The translations under genes were made by a program, and so were the position numbers. 64,000 nucleotides of DNA from NCBI GenBank assembly GCA_030549495.1, contig JAUIRK010000110.1, forward strand, positions 620,001 through 684,000. Reading direction: 5' to 3'. Under the pieces are notes generated by a model, which saw nothing but the letters and a program-made list of their open reading frames with translations, was not told the origin of the DNA and searched no databases. Shown in pieces: positions 1-9,724 of the stretch. The DNA comes from Nectonema munidae (lineage: Eukaryota; Nematomorpha; Nectonematoida; Nectonematidae). Every line of letters starts with the position of its first letter. Position 1 is the stretch's first letter.

Positions 1-449
1 TTAATTTTTTCCCAATAAAATTTAAAAATAATGGTTAAACAAATATAATTATGATGTTGTTGTGGGTGCTTATTTTACTGTACAGTCTCTACTATATAGA
101 TAAATAAATAAAAACATTAAGGTTTATCTTTATGTAACAGCTTCCTGAATACATATGCTTGAAAGTATTTTAAAGTTGTCATTACTTTTCTTTCTAACCA
201 ATAAATTTTATGCTTATGTATATTTTCAAAAGGTAATGTCTCTACTTGCTCTCTTTCAAAAATGGTTGAAATTAGAACCTTCTTCTAACATTTTACTCGA
301 AAAAATCTTCAAACCACTTAGTTTGAAAACTTCTCTTGAAATATCGTTTCCTTTACGGTTGAATCTCTTTTTGATTTATTTCATTTTATCTTTTTTTCGT
401 CTGAAAGTTATTTATATATATATATAATATATATATTTTCATATCCTTG
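1..449. other. AT-rich leader before LINE A, no gene supported
   Basis: AT-rich sequence with an alternating TA tract at about 412-436, directly before the ORF1 start of LINE A. An open frame at 155-427 is rich in Leu, Phe, Ile and Lys, shows no motif and looks like a chance frame. Part of this stretch is probably the 5' untranslated region of LINE A, but its 5' end cannot be placed. Confidence 0.5.
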
Positions 450-1311
450 ATGGACAAGATCCGTGGGATTATTCTCAAAATTGATTCTCTCACGAAAAAA
501 GAAATTAAAACTAGTTTAATGCAAGCTTTAAATCTTTTAGAAGCTTCAAATGATACAACAATCATTATAGATGATTTGAATTTAATCAAAGATAGCCTTA
601 ATGATCTGAAATCTTCTGTTTTAAAATCTGACTTAAAGTTTGATAAAGCTATTGATAAGCCAGGCAAAACATATGCAGATGTAGTGAGTAACAATTGTTT
701 TATTAAAGTTAAATTTGATAATGATAAGGATGTTTCTGACTTCACTTCTTTCTCAGATAAGGCACTTTCTAAAATTAAGATTAATAAACGTTATATTAAT
801 AAAAATTCTATCAAGTATACTTTTCCAAACTCTAAATCATTAGAAGATGGTAAGATGGTTTTTAAAAACAAATTAAAGGACAGTTCTTCCATTAAACTTC
901 ATGATACAAAATTTGGTATAAAAATAATGGTTAATAACCTTGATTCCAATTTGGATGATAATTTAATTTTTGAATCAATTTTGAGTAAAAATAATTATAT
1001 TAAGCCATTAATAGACATAAATTACAAATTTAAATTACTATTTTCCAAAATTAATGAGTCTACAAGAAAAAAATTTATTGTTTTTTCAGTCGATCCTCAT
1101 ATAAGAAATGCTATTAAAATGCATCATAATGAATTTTTCATTAATTATGGATGTTACCAAGTTCATGATTTTTACTTATCTAAACAGTGTACCAATTGTT
1201 GTTACTTTGGTCATACCCCATCTGTTTGTAAATTTAAAGATAAAGCGGTTTGCAAATACTGTTCTGAAAATCACAACAAGTCGGAAACTTGTTCTAATTC
1301 TTCTAATGTAG
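450..1311 (+). pseudogene. LINE A ORF1, first part (gag-like, zinc knuckles)
   Basis: About 287 codons from ATG 450 (an in-frame TTG lies just before it). The N-terminal half is Lys/Asn/Asp-rich, followed by a probable RNA-binding region. At the C-terminal end are CCHC-like zinc knuckles: CTNCCYFGHTPSVC and CKYCSENHNKSETC. Such ORF1 proteins bind the element's RNA and form the RNP with ORF2. The frame runs into GTAG repeats at 1311, which are the 3' tail of LINE B, so the in-frame stop there belongs to the insertion. The original frame resumes after the second target-site copy at 6510 and adds a third cysteine cluster. Confidence 0.85.
1297..1311 (+). repeat. Target-site duplication of LINE B, left copy
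   Basis: ATTCTTCTAATGTAG at 1297-1311 recurs at 6496-6510 on the other side of LINE B. The last G could also belong to the GTAG tail, so the duplication is 14 or 15 bp. Confidence 0.93.
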
Positions 1312-1515
1312 GTAGGTAGGTATGGAGATTTCTAAGCACTTTCCAGCTGGAGCTGATATGCTTGCAAGTCTGCTGGAATTTGGTCTTCAAAGTGTAAGTT
1401 TAGTTTTGTGGGTCTTTCTGAAATAGAAAAAGAAAATTTGGAAGATTTTTATGGGTGTAGACATTAGATTGTTTTGTGGAATGCATGGATTAGTGGTGAT
1501 AGTGGCTTATTGTTA
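1312..1515 (-). other. LINE B 3' UTR and tandem-repeat tail
   Basis: Between the ORF2 stop and the insertion edge. The last part, read on the - strand, contains AGCATATCAGCTC, a CTGGAAAGTGCTT block and then TACC repeats. The same blocks occur at the 3' end of the LINE C-family copy at 13100-13155, although the UTRs otherwise differ. A conserved 3' end is what such LINE reverse transcriptases usually need to recognise their RNA. Confidence 0.8.
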
Positions 1516-3360
1516 TTAGATATTTGAGGGAGGAATGAGTGTTTGGGTTGCAGAGAGTATAGGTTCGATTGTGGATATGAGAAGGGAGAGATGTTTGATG
1601 AGTAGTGGATGTTGTAGAAGATCATGTAAAGAGGATGGAATATCTTTAAAAAAGAAGCGACTTTTATCAAGGAGTTGGTGTCGGTGAGAATCAAAAATTG
1701 GACAATAAAGGAGGATATGTGTAGGTGTTTCAATGTACGAACAGCTGTAACGACAGAAAGGGTTTGAGTGAAGTTTGAATTTGAAGAAGTATGCATTACA
1801 AGGGCAATGGGATGAGAGCCAGCGAATGATGTTCCGAGGGAGTGAGTGAAAGTGTTTCTTTAAAATGAGTTGTGATAATGGCATAGATGTCAGAGGTGAT
1901 GTGATGGTTGAGTCGATAGATTGTTGCCACTGCAGTAGTGTAGAGTTGGTTATAGTATTTGTAAAAGTGGAGATGGGTAGAGAAAATAGGGGTAGGATCT
2001 GAGAATCGGAGATATTTGATTTTGCGATATAGTCAACGAGGTAATTTTCAAAACAGCTGGAATGAGCTGGGCACCAGACGATTTTTACTGCAAAGTGATT
2101 GGATAGGTGAATAAGTTTGCGTGCTAAACTATAAGTTGAGTGTGAGATTTTATTTTCGAGTTTTAGGTTTTTTATTAAATTTTGCGAGTCTGTGAAAAAA
2201 GTTATGTATTTGAAGGAGGTAGAAAAGGAAGTTAGGTTATTAAGGAGTATGTTGCAGGATAGTAGTACTGCGTGAATTTCAGTTTCGTGTGCAGTGATTT
2301 CTGGATCTAGGTTTGTGTGTTGGATAAGAAAAGGGTTTTTTGTGTTTTGTAGGAAGAAAGCGCATGCAGCTGAAGAGCGGTGTTGTGATTTAGAACCGTC
2401 AGTGAAAATTGAAAGTGAACAGGTATTGTTTGTTGTGCGTTGGTGAGCTATAGAGTTTAGGGCAAGATATCTGTGGTGACAGATGTTTGTGATGTAAGGA
2501 GGAGACGAAGAAGGGTGGATGAGCTCGATTGGGTGGTTTAATGGTAGTACTTGATAAGATGTTTTGTTAGGAGCAAACTGAATTAATAAGGAATTGTAAT
2601 ACTGCAGGGATTGGGATGTTTGAGTTGTGTATAGGCTGGTGAAAGGATGTGGTGGGGGTGTAGAGCAGAAAGTTATAAGGTAATTTTTAAGAAGCGTTTT
2701 CTTTAGATTGAGGTGTAGCGGTAGCGTGTTAGTGAATAATTCAAGTTTTGTAGTTGGTGTAGTGTGATAGGCATTGGTGATAGAAAGAAGACACAGGCGA
2801 TGAATTTTGCTGAGATGAGTGATGGATGACTGGTGTCTCAACTCTGAGCCCCATGAGAGAACTCCATATTTGAGGACAGGGAAAATTAGACTTTTATGAA
2901 TGAATTTTGTGATTTTTGGGGAAAGTCCCCATTTGTAAGAAATTCCGTTTTTAAGAGAGAAAAGGGTTTTGATTAGTTTTTGTGAGATGCTTTTGAAATG
3001 AGTTGAGAATTTTAGATTGGGTTGAAAGGTGAGTCCGAGATATTTTACTTGGTTTTGAGGATCTAATTTGTCTGTTGTGTTCAGTTGTAAGGGTAAAGGT
3101 TTGATTCTTTTGCGTGTAAAGTGGATTAAGTGGGATTTATTAGGGTTAAAGGAAATTTTGAATTGTTGGGCTTTGAATTGAATTTGTTTTAGTAAAGAAG
3201 CAGATTGTTTAAGATTTTCGTTTTGCTCAGAACTAGAAAAGGAGAAAAGAAGATCATCGGAGAATCCCTGAGAAAAGTCAGACTTGTTGTTGATAAAGGC
3301 AAGAAGTGGATTGATGAGTATTAACCAAAGTAGGTCAGATAAGTTGCCTCCTTGAGGAGT
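1516..3360 (-). pseudogene. LINE B ORF2, distal part: RT palm, RNase H, C-terminal zinc motif
   Basis: Reading on the - strand from about 3360, the frame is open for some 615 codons to TAA at 1516. It starts in the RT with TPQGGNLSDLL and carries the catalytic box as FSDDLLF in place of the usual YxDD; both Asp are present. Thumb motifs follow (KYLGLTFQPN, LKYGVLSWG). RNase HI comes next with its acidic residues in FTDGS, HETEIHAV and FTDSQN, and the WCPAHSSCFENYLVDYIA block. The end has RWLSSHCPCNAYFF and a Cys/His cluster typical of I/R1-group ORF2. It is out of frame by one base with the proximal part; the switch lies in a CT-rich tract at about 3358-3372. Confidence 0.88.
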
Positions 3361-5260
3361 AGAGAGAGAGCTCGCGAATATATGAGTTGTTGTTTTCAGT
3401 TAGAATTAGAATGCGATGGTTGAGGTAATTGTGTATGAATTTTATCATGTATGTGGGGTAGGTGTTATCTATGAGATTATTAATAATAGCTGGGTTCCAG
3501 GCAGTGTTAAAAGCATTTTCAATATCTAGGAATAAAGTTGAGGCTATTTTATGATTCTTTAGTGCGGACTCGAGGAAGAGCGTGAGGCGAGAAAGTGCTA
3601 GTTCTGAGCTTTTGTTGGGAAGATAAGCAAATTGATTAGCGTGAATGAGACCATTTTTTAAGCTATAATGTAACAGTCTCTTCCTCAGAATTTTCTCTAA
3701 GATTTTGCCTATTGTCGGTAAAAGAGATATGGGGCGCCAGTTTTTTATGTTATTGAGATCTCGATTTGGTTTGGGAATTAAGATTAATTTGCTAATTTTC
3801 CAGATATTTGGAAAATAGCTTAGTCTTAAGCAACTGTTGAATAATTGAAGTATGTGGGGATAAATAATATGGTATGCTTTGCGAACGTGTTTCATGGATA
3901 TGTGGTCGTAACTGCAAGCTAGTTTGGGTTTGAAGGAGTTTACGGCATTGTTGAGTTCTGTGATAGTGATTCGTGGAAAATCAAAGGTGTTGGTGTTGCG
4001 TAAGTATGCTTGAGTTTTAAGTCTTATGATGGAATTGTGAATGTTGTCGGTTATTAGTGAATCAGATGGAAAAAGTGAGGTGAGAAAGGAGGGGTTCAAG
4101 TGTGATGCTTCATTGTTGTTTGCTGGGAGTATATGGGGAGGCAATGGAGATGAGGATTTTTTATTAGTGATTTTATGAATAGTGCTCCAGGGGTTGGAGG
4201 GAGTTTGAGTGGTGAATTTTTTCCAGGCTTGTTTTTTAGCTTTATTGATTTCTTTTTTGTACAGGTTTTTTAGTAGGAAGTAATGTTGAATGTTATCCTG
4301 GGTGTTTATTCTTCTTATAAGTTTTGATGAGCGTTTGATTTGGTGTTTTAGGTTGTTCAAGTAGGGGTTCCAGAAATAGGCGTTTTTGCGTTTCGGAAAT
4401 GGGTTGTTAGGAGTGGAAGAGATAATAGAAGTTGAAATTGTTTCGTTAAGGAATAATGCTGATTTTTCTAGTTCTGATGTTGTATTGGTTTCCATTTCCG
4501 TATTGTAAAGTTTTGATTGTAGGGATTTTAGGAAGGCTGACCAGAAAATGTGTTTGCCAATGGGGTGTTTGTGTTTGATCTTTTTAAGTGCATTAAGATT
4601 GGCTTGGAAAGATATAAAAGAGTGGTCTGAAGCTGAGGGTGTATCACAAATCTTCCAATTTTTTATAATTTTAAGTGATTCATTTGAGATAATGGTGATG
4701 TCGATGTGGGATTGATATATTTTGTCTAGGTGTTTTCTTTGAAAAGTTGGTGATGTGCTAGAATCAGCTATAGTGAGGTTATGGGCAGAAAGGAAATTGA
4801 GGGTTTGCAAACCACGAAAATTTTGTTTTATATCCCATAAGTATGAACGTGCATTTAGGTCTGTAGAAATAATGAGGTAAAAACTTTTGTTGATGTAGTT
4901 TTTTATTTGGGTTAGTGTATTATCAAAACGATAAGGAATAGGATGTAAAGAAGAGGGTTGTGAGTAAAGAGAACAGAAGATTAGTGGCGTAGTAGTTGAG
5001 TGGATAAGAGTGAAGATGTAGTTAGAGTTGGAGAATTGGTATAATGGTGTATTGAGAATGGAAGTTTTTATTATGATGCAAGCGGAGTAATCGTTTAAAG
5101 GGGGTAGGTGTATGAGTTTGTATTGGTCAAGTAGGTGAGGTATGCGTGTGTAGGGTTCATTGATGGATATTACATCGTATTGTTGGGAGAGAATTATATT
5201 AATAAGGTTATCCCATGCCGTTTTAGAATGATTTAAGTTGATGTGCAGAAAATTTAACAT
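3335..5260 (-). CDS. LINE B ORF2, proximal part: endonuclease and first half of reverse transcriptase
   Basis: ATG at 5260, 641 codons. It opens with MLNFLHINLNHSKTAWDNL, the start of an APE-like endonuclease of the R1/I group. Further endonuclease signs are SINEPY, IISTDLNARSYLWD and SASDHSFISF, which supply the Asn, Glu, Asp and His catalytic positions. The RT follows: PNIWKISKLILIPKPNRD, NWRPISLLPTIGKILE, ANQFAYLPNKSSELAL and LFLDIENAFNTAW, with the first catalytic Asp. The frame is lost just before the second RT Asp pair, where the distal part continues. The protein nicks target DNA and primes reverse transcription from the nick. Its start overlaps the end of ORF1 by 7 nt. Confidence 0.9.
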   Translation of the reverse strand: MLNFLHINLNHSKTAWDNLINIILSQQYDVISINEPYTRIPHLLDQYKLIHLPPLNDYSACIIIKTSILNTPLYQFSNSNYIFTLIHSTTTPLIFCSLYSQPSSLHPIPYRFDNTLTQIKNYINKSFYLIISTDLNARSYLWDIKQNFRGLQTLNFLSAHNLTIADSSTSPTFQRKHLDKIYQSHIDITIISNESLKIIKNWKICDTPSASDHSFISFQANLNALKKIKHKHPIGKHIFWSAFLKSLQSKLYNTEMETNTTSELEKSALFLNETISTSIISSTPNNPFPKRKNAYFWNPYLNNLKHQIKRSSKLIRRINTQDNIQHYFLLKNLYKKEINKAKKQAWKKFTTQTPSNPWSTIHKITNKKSSSPLPPHILPANNNEASHLNPSFLTSLFPSDSLITDNIHNSIIRLKTQAYLRNTNTFDFPRITITELNNAVNSFKPKLACSYDHISMKHVRKAYHIIYPHILQLFNSCLRLSYFPNIWKISKLILIPKPNRDLNNIKNWRPISLLPTIGKILEKILRKRLLHYSLKNGLIHANQFAYLPNKSSELALSRLTLFLESALKNHKIASTLFLDIENAFNTAWNPAIINNLIDNTYPTYMIKFIHNYLNHRILILTENNNSYIRELSLYSSRRQLI

Positions 5261-6333
5261 GTGTAATTATCTATAGTTTTAATGTGTTGCGCTAGAATTG
5301 AGTTACTGTGATTGATATAAAAACTGCATGTTTTGGATGTTGCAATATGTGGTAATTTACAATTGATGCAGGTGATCTTGGTTGAGTCGTTTGAGTGTGT
5401 GCAAGATGTTAGTGAATGTCCTCGGTTGCCGCAGTGTGCGCAGTTTGGGGATGAAGCATTACATTTTTGTTTCAAGTGGCCGTATTTAAGGCAATTTTCG
5501 CATTGTTTAGTTCTGGGTTTAAAAAGATTTAGGGTTAACAGATTATATCCTAGAAAAATTTTTGGTTGATTGCGGAGATATTTAAATAATTCAGGATTGC
5601 TTGGCTCAATTAGTACCGTGTAGGAGAAGGTTCCTTCCTTGCCTAGTTGGGTAGGATTCACTAATTTTCCTATACTTTTGAAGTTTTCGTTTTGTTCTTC
5701 TAATGTGTCTGTCAGATTATTAATATTAATTTCTTTAGGTATACCTCTTAGAATAAATTTGGGTATTGGAGTGGGTAAATCACAAACGCTGACGCCGTTT
5801 TTTAAGAGAGAGGATTTAGCTGCTGCTTTTTGTTGTGAATTTTTGAATTGAAAGTAGATGGTTCCTGTATGTGAGGATCTGGTTTTAGTAATAGAGAGGG
5901 AGTTATTTTTGGTTTCAAGGCCTTTAATAACATGTTGGCGGTGAATAGCTTTTTCTTTCTGAGATATGATATTGTTGGGAGGCGAGATTTTTAGAGTAAG
6001 GTTGGGTTCCAAATGCTTTTTGATCAAGGGGGTGTTGGTAGTTTTCATATTGGGTGTAGAATTTGGGGCTAGTATTGTTTTCTGTTGGGAGGACGATACA
6101 GGTAAGGATTTATTACTAGCGTTAGCATAAGATTCTGGTGCTGTTGTTTCTACTATAGGATTTTCAAAGGTTTTTATGTAGTGTAGAGCTATATTGTATT
6201 TGAGATCATTGAATATAATTTGGTCACTTGGGGAAAGAGAGGTTTTAGCAATAAAATCATTGAATAAATTGTTTAAAGTTTCGGTCGTTTTGTTCAGTTG
6301 ATCGGATTCCGAGCGTGCCCTTTTGTTGGACAT
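5254..6333 (-). CDS. LINE B ORF1, gag-like RNA-binding protein with three zinc knuckles
   Basis: Intact 359-codon frame from ATG 6333 to TAA 5254. The N-terminal third is Ser/Thr/Asn-rich. A middle block (TGTIYFQFKNSQQKAAAKSS, then PKFILRGIPKEININ) is typical of R1/I-group ORF1. The C-terminus has three zinc-binding clusters: CENCLKYGHLKQKC, CAHCGNRGHSLTSC and CINCKLPHIATSKTC. It is expected to package the LINE RNA. The last codons read TGT TAA, and the ORF2 ATG lies across them in ATGTTAA. LINE C has the same arrangement as ATGCTAA, which suggests ORF2 is translated by termination and restart. Confidence 0.92.
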   Translation of the reverse strand: MSNKRARSESDQLNKTTETLNNLFNDFIAKTSLSPSDQIIFNDLKYNIALHYIKTFENPIVETTAPESYANASNKSLPVSSSQQKTILAPNSTPNMKTTNTPLIKKHLEPNLTLKISPPNNIISQKEKAIHRQHVIKGLETKNNSLSITKTRSSHTGTIYFQFKNSQQKAAAKSSLLKNGVSVCDLPTPIPKFILRGIPKEININNLTDTLEEQNENFKSIGKLVNPTQLGKEGTFSYTVLIEPSNPELFKYLRNQPKIFLGYNLLTLNLFKPRTKQCENCLKYGHLKQKCNASSPNCAHCGNRGHSLTSCTHSNDSTKITCINCKLPHIATSKTCSFYINHSNSILAQHIKTIDNYTC

Positions 6334-6495
6334 GTTAGTTTTCCTAGAGGTAGTGTGAATGGAAGATTATTATGTTTGTATACAAATTGATATATTTGTT
6401 ATGAAATATAATATTAAAGATAAATAATCAAAATTGTCCTGAAATTCTTCTAGAAACAATTTGAAGCCATTTTATAAAAGTTGTCAGTATAAAAT
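6334..6495 (-). other. LINE B 5' leader
   Basis: About 160 bp between the ORF1 start and the 5' edge of the element. LINEs of this kind have internal promoters, so the promoter is probably here. I see no specific motif. Confidence 0.6.
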
Positions 6496-6510
6496 ATTCT
6501 TCTAATGTAG
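6496..6510 (+). repeat. Target-site duplication of LINE B, right copy
   Basis: Second copy of ATTCTTCTAATGTAG. LINE A resumes in its original reading frame immediately after it. Confidence 0.93.
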
Positions 6511-6638
6511 AATTACATAAATGTGTAAATTGTATACGTAAAAAATATAAGGATTTTCATCATGATGCTTTCTCTAAATCTTGTGAGTGTAGAAAACTTA
6601 ATTTAAATTTTATTAAAGTAAATACTTGTGATTTCTGA
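6511..6638 (+). pseudogene. LINE A ORF1, last part (third zinc-binding cluster)
   Basis: Continuing the frame of 450-1311 across the duplicated target site gives about 42 more codons, starting ELHKCVNCIRKKYKDFHHDA and then FSKSCEC, ending at TGA 6636-6638. The CxxC, His and CxC spacing makes a third zinc-binding cluster, as expected for a LINE ORF1. This shows the whole 5.2 kb between is an insertion. ORF2 begins about 50 bp later. Confidence 0.85.
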
Positions 6639-6691
6639 TTATATTGAATCATATATATATTTTTTTATCATAAATACTATAAATCTATAAA

Positions 6692-7444
6692 ATGCTTTCC
6701 AATTTTTGTAATTTTGATATTAACAGTCACGATAAATTTAACAGTTTTTTACCTAAAGTTCATAATTTTAATTTTTACACCGTTGAAAGTTTGAAAAATC
6801 AACTTGAAAATTACACTGAAACTTCTAATTTACTCAATTTTATGTTACTTCATCTGAATTGTAGAAGTTTATCAAGGAATTTTTTTGAGTTTAAATTATT
6901 ATTTGATGATCTAGGCATTGATAAAATTGGTATCTTTTGTCTTACTGAAATTTGGGACTGTCATTCTAATCTGACCATAGATGGTTTTAATTTTGTCACA
7001 AAAAAAGAGAAGGTAGAGGTGGCGGTCTTGGAGCCTATATTGATAAACGTTTAATGTATAATACAAATAACATTGGGAGCCCTTTTACCGCATTTGAATA
7101 TCTAATAATTGATGTTAAGGAACCAATTTTATTTACAATTTTGATAATATATAGACCTCCAAGTTTCAACATAGATTTTTTTTATAGATGAGTTTACTCT
7201 ATTAATGAATCAAACTAATTTTTTCAATAAAAAGGTTTTTATTGTTGGAGATTTCAATATAAATATGGATATTAAAATTATTCATCATCATTCCAGTATT
7301 TTCTTAAATCTTATGCATGAGTTTGGTTTCCACCTAAATATTTCCGGTCATACTCGAATACAAAAAACCAGTTCTACACTTATCGATAATATTTTTACTA
7401 ATTTCAGTTTTGTGGATTCATTTTCTGGAAAACATTTTAATTGA
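6692..7444 (+). pseudogene. LINE A ORF2, endonuclease domain (broken)
   Basis: Starts at ATG 6692. The endonuclease signature includes FMLLHLNCRSLSRNFFEF and IFCLTEIWD (catalytic Glu). It then continues in another frame after an A-rich tract near 7003-7010 with GRGGGLGAYIDKR and IIYRPPS, and from about 7205 with FIVGDFNINMD. The downstream SDHLPN motif is again out of frame near 7440. So there are at least three frame changes in this domain. APE-type endonucleases make the first-strand nick for LINE insertion. The copy cannot make active enzyme. Confidence 0.85.
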
Positions 7445-7495
7445 TATTTCGGATCATTTACCCAACTTTATTTTCTACAAAAATTTTTTTTTTAT

Positions 7496-9345
7496 TTGAC
7501 TGACAATTTAAAGTTTGATAGCGATATTATATGCAGAAACATGTCTTCAAAAAATTATTTTATGTTTTATAATTGTATGTTGAATGAAGATTGGTATATA
7601 GATATTAATTTGAATGCTAATGAGTACTGTAAAGTATTGATTGATAAAATATCTTATATCTATAAAAAATGTTTTCCTTTTATGAAAATGAAGCCCAAAG
7701 TTAAAAATGAATGGTTCACACCAGAATTAAGATTACTTAGAAAGTATAAAAACAAAGTTTATAAATCTTTCTTGAAATATCGAAACCTTTCTAAATGGAA
7801 TGAGTTTAAACAAATACGAAATAGGTATAATAAGCTAGTAAAAGAAAGTAGAGAAAAGTTTTACTATAATAAGTTCACTAGCTCAAAATTTGATATGAAG
7901 AGTACCTGGAAACTTATTAATGAAGTTTTAGATAAGAAACCAATCAATCACTGTCATTTTGATTCGGATGAAATTAATGACTATTTTACAAATACTCAAT
8001 TAATCACAAATGAAGCCTACTTTGACTTAATCCCAGTACTTGATAATATTTTGATTACTGCAAATACATTTAACGCATCTACTTCATCAGGATGGGATGG
8101 TCTTTCTAACAAATTGGGTAAAAATATTGTATTATTTGTTTTGAATAACCTTTACCAATTATTCAACAAAATTATAAAGGATGAATATATCCCTGATTAT
8201 TTTAAAATTTCTAAGGTTATTCCTATATTTAAATCTGGTAACCCTGAAAGTATTGAAAACTATAGGCCCATTAGCATTTTACCTTTTTTTAGTAAAATTT
8301 TCGAAAAAATTGTGTTTAATAGAATGATAAATTTTAGTAACTTACATGAAATTTTGAATGAACGTCAGTTTGGGTTTCGGTCAGGTGTTTCAACTGATAT
8401 GGCAGTCTCTTTTGTAGTAAACTATATTTTGGAATCTTTTGATAGTAATTTAGATGTCTGTGGTATTTTCATTGACTTTTCTAAAGCTTTCGATAGAATA
8501 GATCGTAAAATTTTGTTATATAAATTAAGCTGCTATGGATTCAGGGGTAAGTTTTTAAATATCTTGAGTAGTTATTTGTCTAATAGAAAGCAATTTTGTA
8601 CAATTAATGGAAGTAGTTCTAGAATTTTAGATACATTCATAGGGGTTCCTCAAGGGTCTATTTTGCGTCCTCTTTTGTTTATTTTATATATCAATGACAT
8701 TTTTAAACTACAAAATAATAATTTTAACTTATGTTTATATGCAGATGATTGTGTAATTCTACACAAAAGCAAAAATCTATTCAATGATATCGATATTTTA
8801 AATATATTTTTGAATTCTTTCGCTAATTGGTCATATAATAATAGTTTACGCATTAATTTTCATAAAAGTGAACATATAGTTTTTACGAGGAAAAAAAAAT
8901 CAGTGTTTCTTCCACTACAGATCTGTGGTAACTTATTAACTCAATCTTCATGTTATAAATATTTAGGTGTATTTCTTGATTCCAAATTGAATTTCAACAT
9001 ACAGTATGACAATGTAATTAAGAATGTATCTATCGCTTTATGTCTTATGTTTAAAATTCGTTATTTTTTGAACCTTCAAACTAGGATTATTTTGTAATAT
9101 TCTCTATTTCATTCTAAAATTTTATATTGTAACTTTATTTGGTGTTTATGTAGTATTTCAAAATTTAACATTTTACAAAATAAACAAAGACGTGCCTTTA
9201 AATTTATTGATTATAAAAACCATAATAGTGTTGTGTTTAATCATAACATACTTACTCTAGGAGAAATTAGTAAGTTTCAATTAGGTATTTTTGTTTATAA
9301 AGTAATTAATAGTAAAAATATTTTCAATATTTATTATATAAAAAA
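7496..9345 (+). pseudogene. LINE A ORF2, reverse transcriptase domain
   Basis: One open frame from 7496 to TAA at about 9095, read on to about 9345. RT motifs in order: SSGWDGLSNK, FKISKVIPIFKSGNPE, NYRPISILPFFSKIFEK, ERQFGFRSGVSTDMAV, GIFIDFSKAFDRID, IGVPQGSILRPLLFILYIND, LCLYADDCVIL and YKYLGVFLD. The YADD box is intact. After the stop, the same style goes on with NKQRRAFKFIDYK and GEISKFQLGIFVYKV, typical of the C-terminus of CR1/Jockey-group ORF2. There is no RNase H domain, unlike LINEs B and C. A short region around codon 170-190 looks shortened compared with relatives. Confidence 0.88.
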
Positions 9346-9363
9346 TAATCATTTTTATCAATA

Positions 9364-9516
9364 GGAAAGGAAAGGAAAGGTACCTCGGGTGTTTTCATCG
9401 AGAAGGCACAATTGCGCCGCTTGTATCGAACTATGAGGAAAGCAGGCTTGATGCGGGATCGAACCCAAGACCTTGAGTTATCGAATCCAGCATCTAACCA
9501 ACCCTACTCACGCCCC
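9364..9516 (-). mobile_element. tRNA-derived SINE, copy 1, inserted in LINE A
   Basis: On the - strand it begins GGGGCGTGAGTAGGG and has an A-box-like TGGTTAGATGCTGG (9487-9500) and a B-box GGTTCGATCCC (about 9455-9466), the internal promoter of RNA polymerase III. A unique body follows (CCTCATAGTTCGATACAAGC, then GAAAACACCCGAGGTACC), ending in TTTCC repeats at 9364-9380. It interrupts the C-terminal coding end of LINE A. A diverged relative lies at 44696-44844 and a third head at 53488-53560. Confidence 0.85.
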
Positions 9517-9529
9517 TTAATATAATTTA

Positions 9530-9724
9530 CGCTCAAAGAATAATTTACGTAATAGGCGTTATAAATATACTTCTTTTAACAAACATTTTTTTAAAAAATT
9601 TATTGCCGTATGGAACTCCATTCCTTTACATATTAGGTATTTAAGAAATATTAAAAGCTTCAAAAAAAATATAAACTACACATGTTTCGTTAGTTCTTTT
9701 CCTTCTTATGCTGATTTCATTTGA
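9530..9724 (+). pseudogene. LINE A ORF2, C-terminal end after the SINE
   Basis: Translation gives a coherent C-terminus: LRSKNNLRNRRYKYTSF, then FFKKFIAVWNSIPLHIRYLR and SFKKNINYT, ending SYADFI and a stop at about 9722. The WNSIP block followed by SFKK is the usual ending of CR1/Jockey-type ORF2, so this is the continuation of the RT frame beyond the SINE. Confidence 0.8.

Larger units (their letters stand above)
1312..6495 (-). mobile_element. LINE B: nearly complete I/R1-like LINE with RNase H, inserted in LINE A
   Basis: A 5.18-kb element on the - strand bounded by a 14-15 bp target duplication. In its own direction it has a leader of about 160 bp (6334-6495), ORF1 (6333-5254), ORF2 (5260-1516, one frameshift), a 3' UTR of about 200 bp and a tail of TACC repeats at 1312-1322. 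The endonuclease, RT, RNase H and a final CCHC-type motif are in the order usual for the I/R1/LOA group. A tandem-repeat tail instead of poly-A also fits that group. One frameshift in over 5 kb makes it the youngest large element here. Confidence 0.92.

Noticed and set aside
155-427. Open frame rich in Leu/Phe that could be a membrane protein
   Set aside because: Composition is what AT-rich DNA gives by chance; no motif, and it lies in the leader of LINE A.
5333-5851. Open frames on the + strand at 5333-5569 and 5639-5851
   Set aside because: They are antisense to the intact ORF1 of LINE B.
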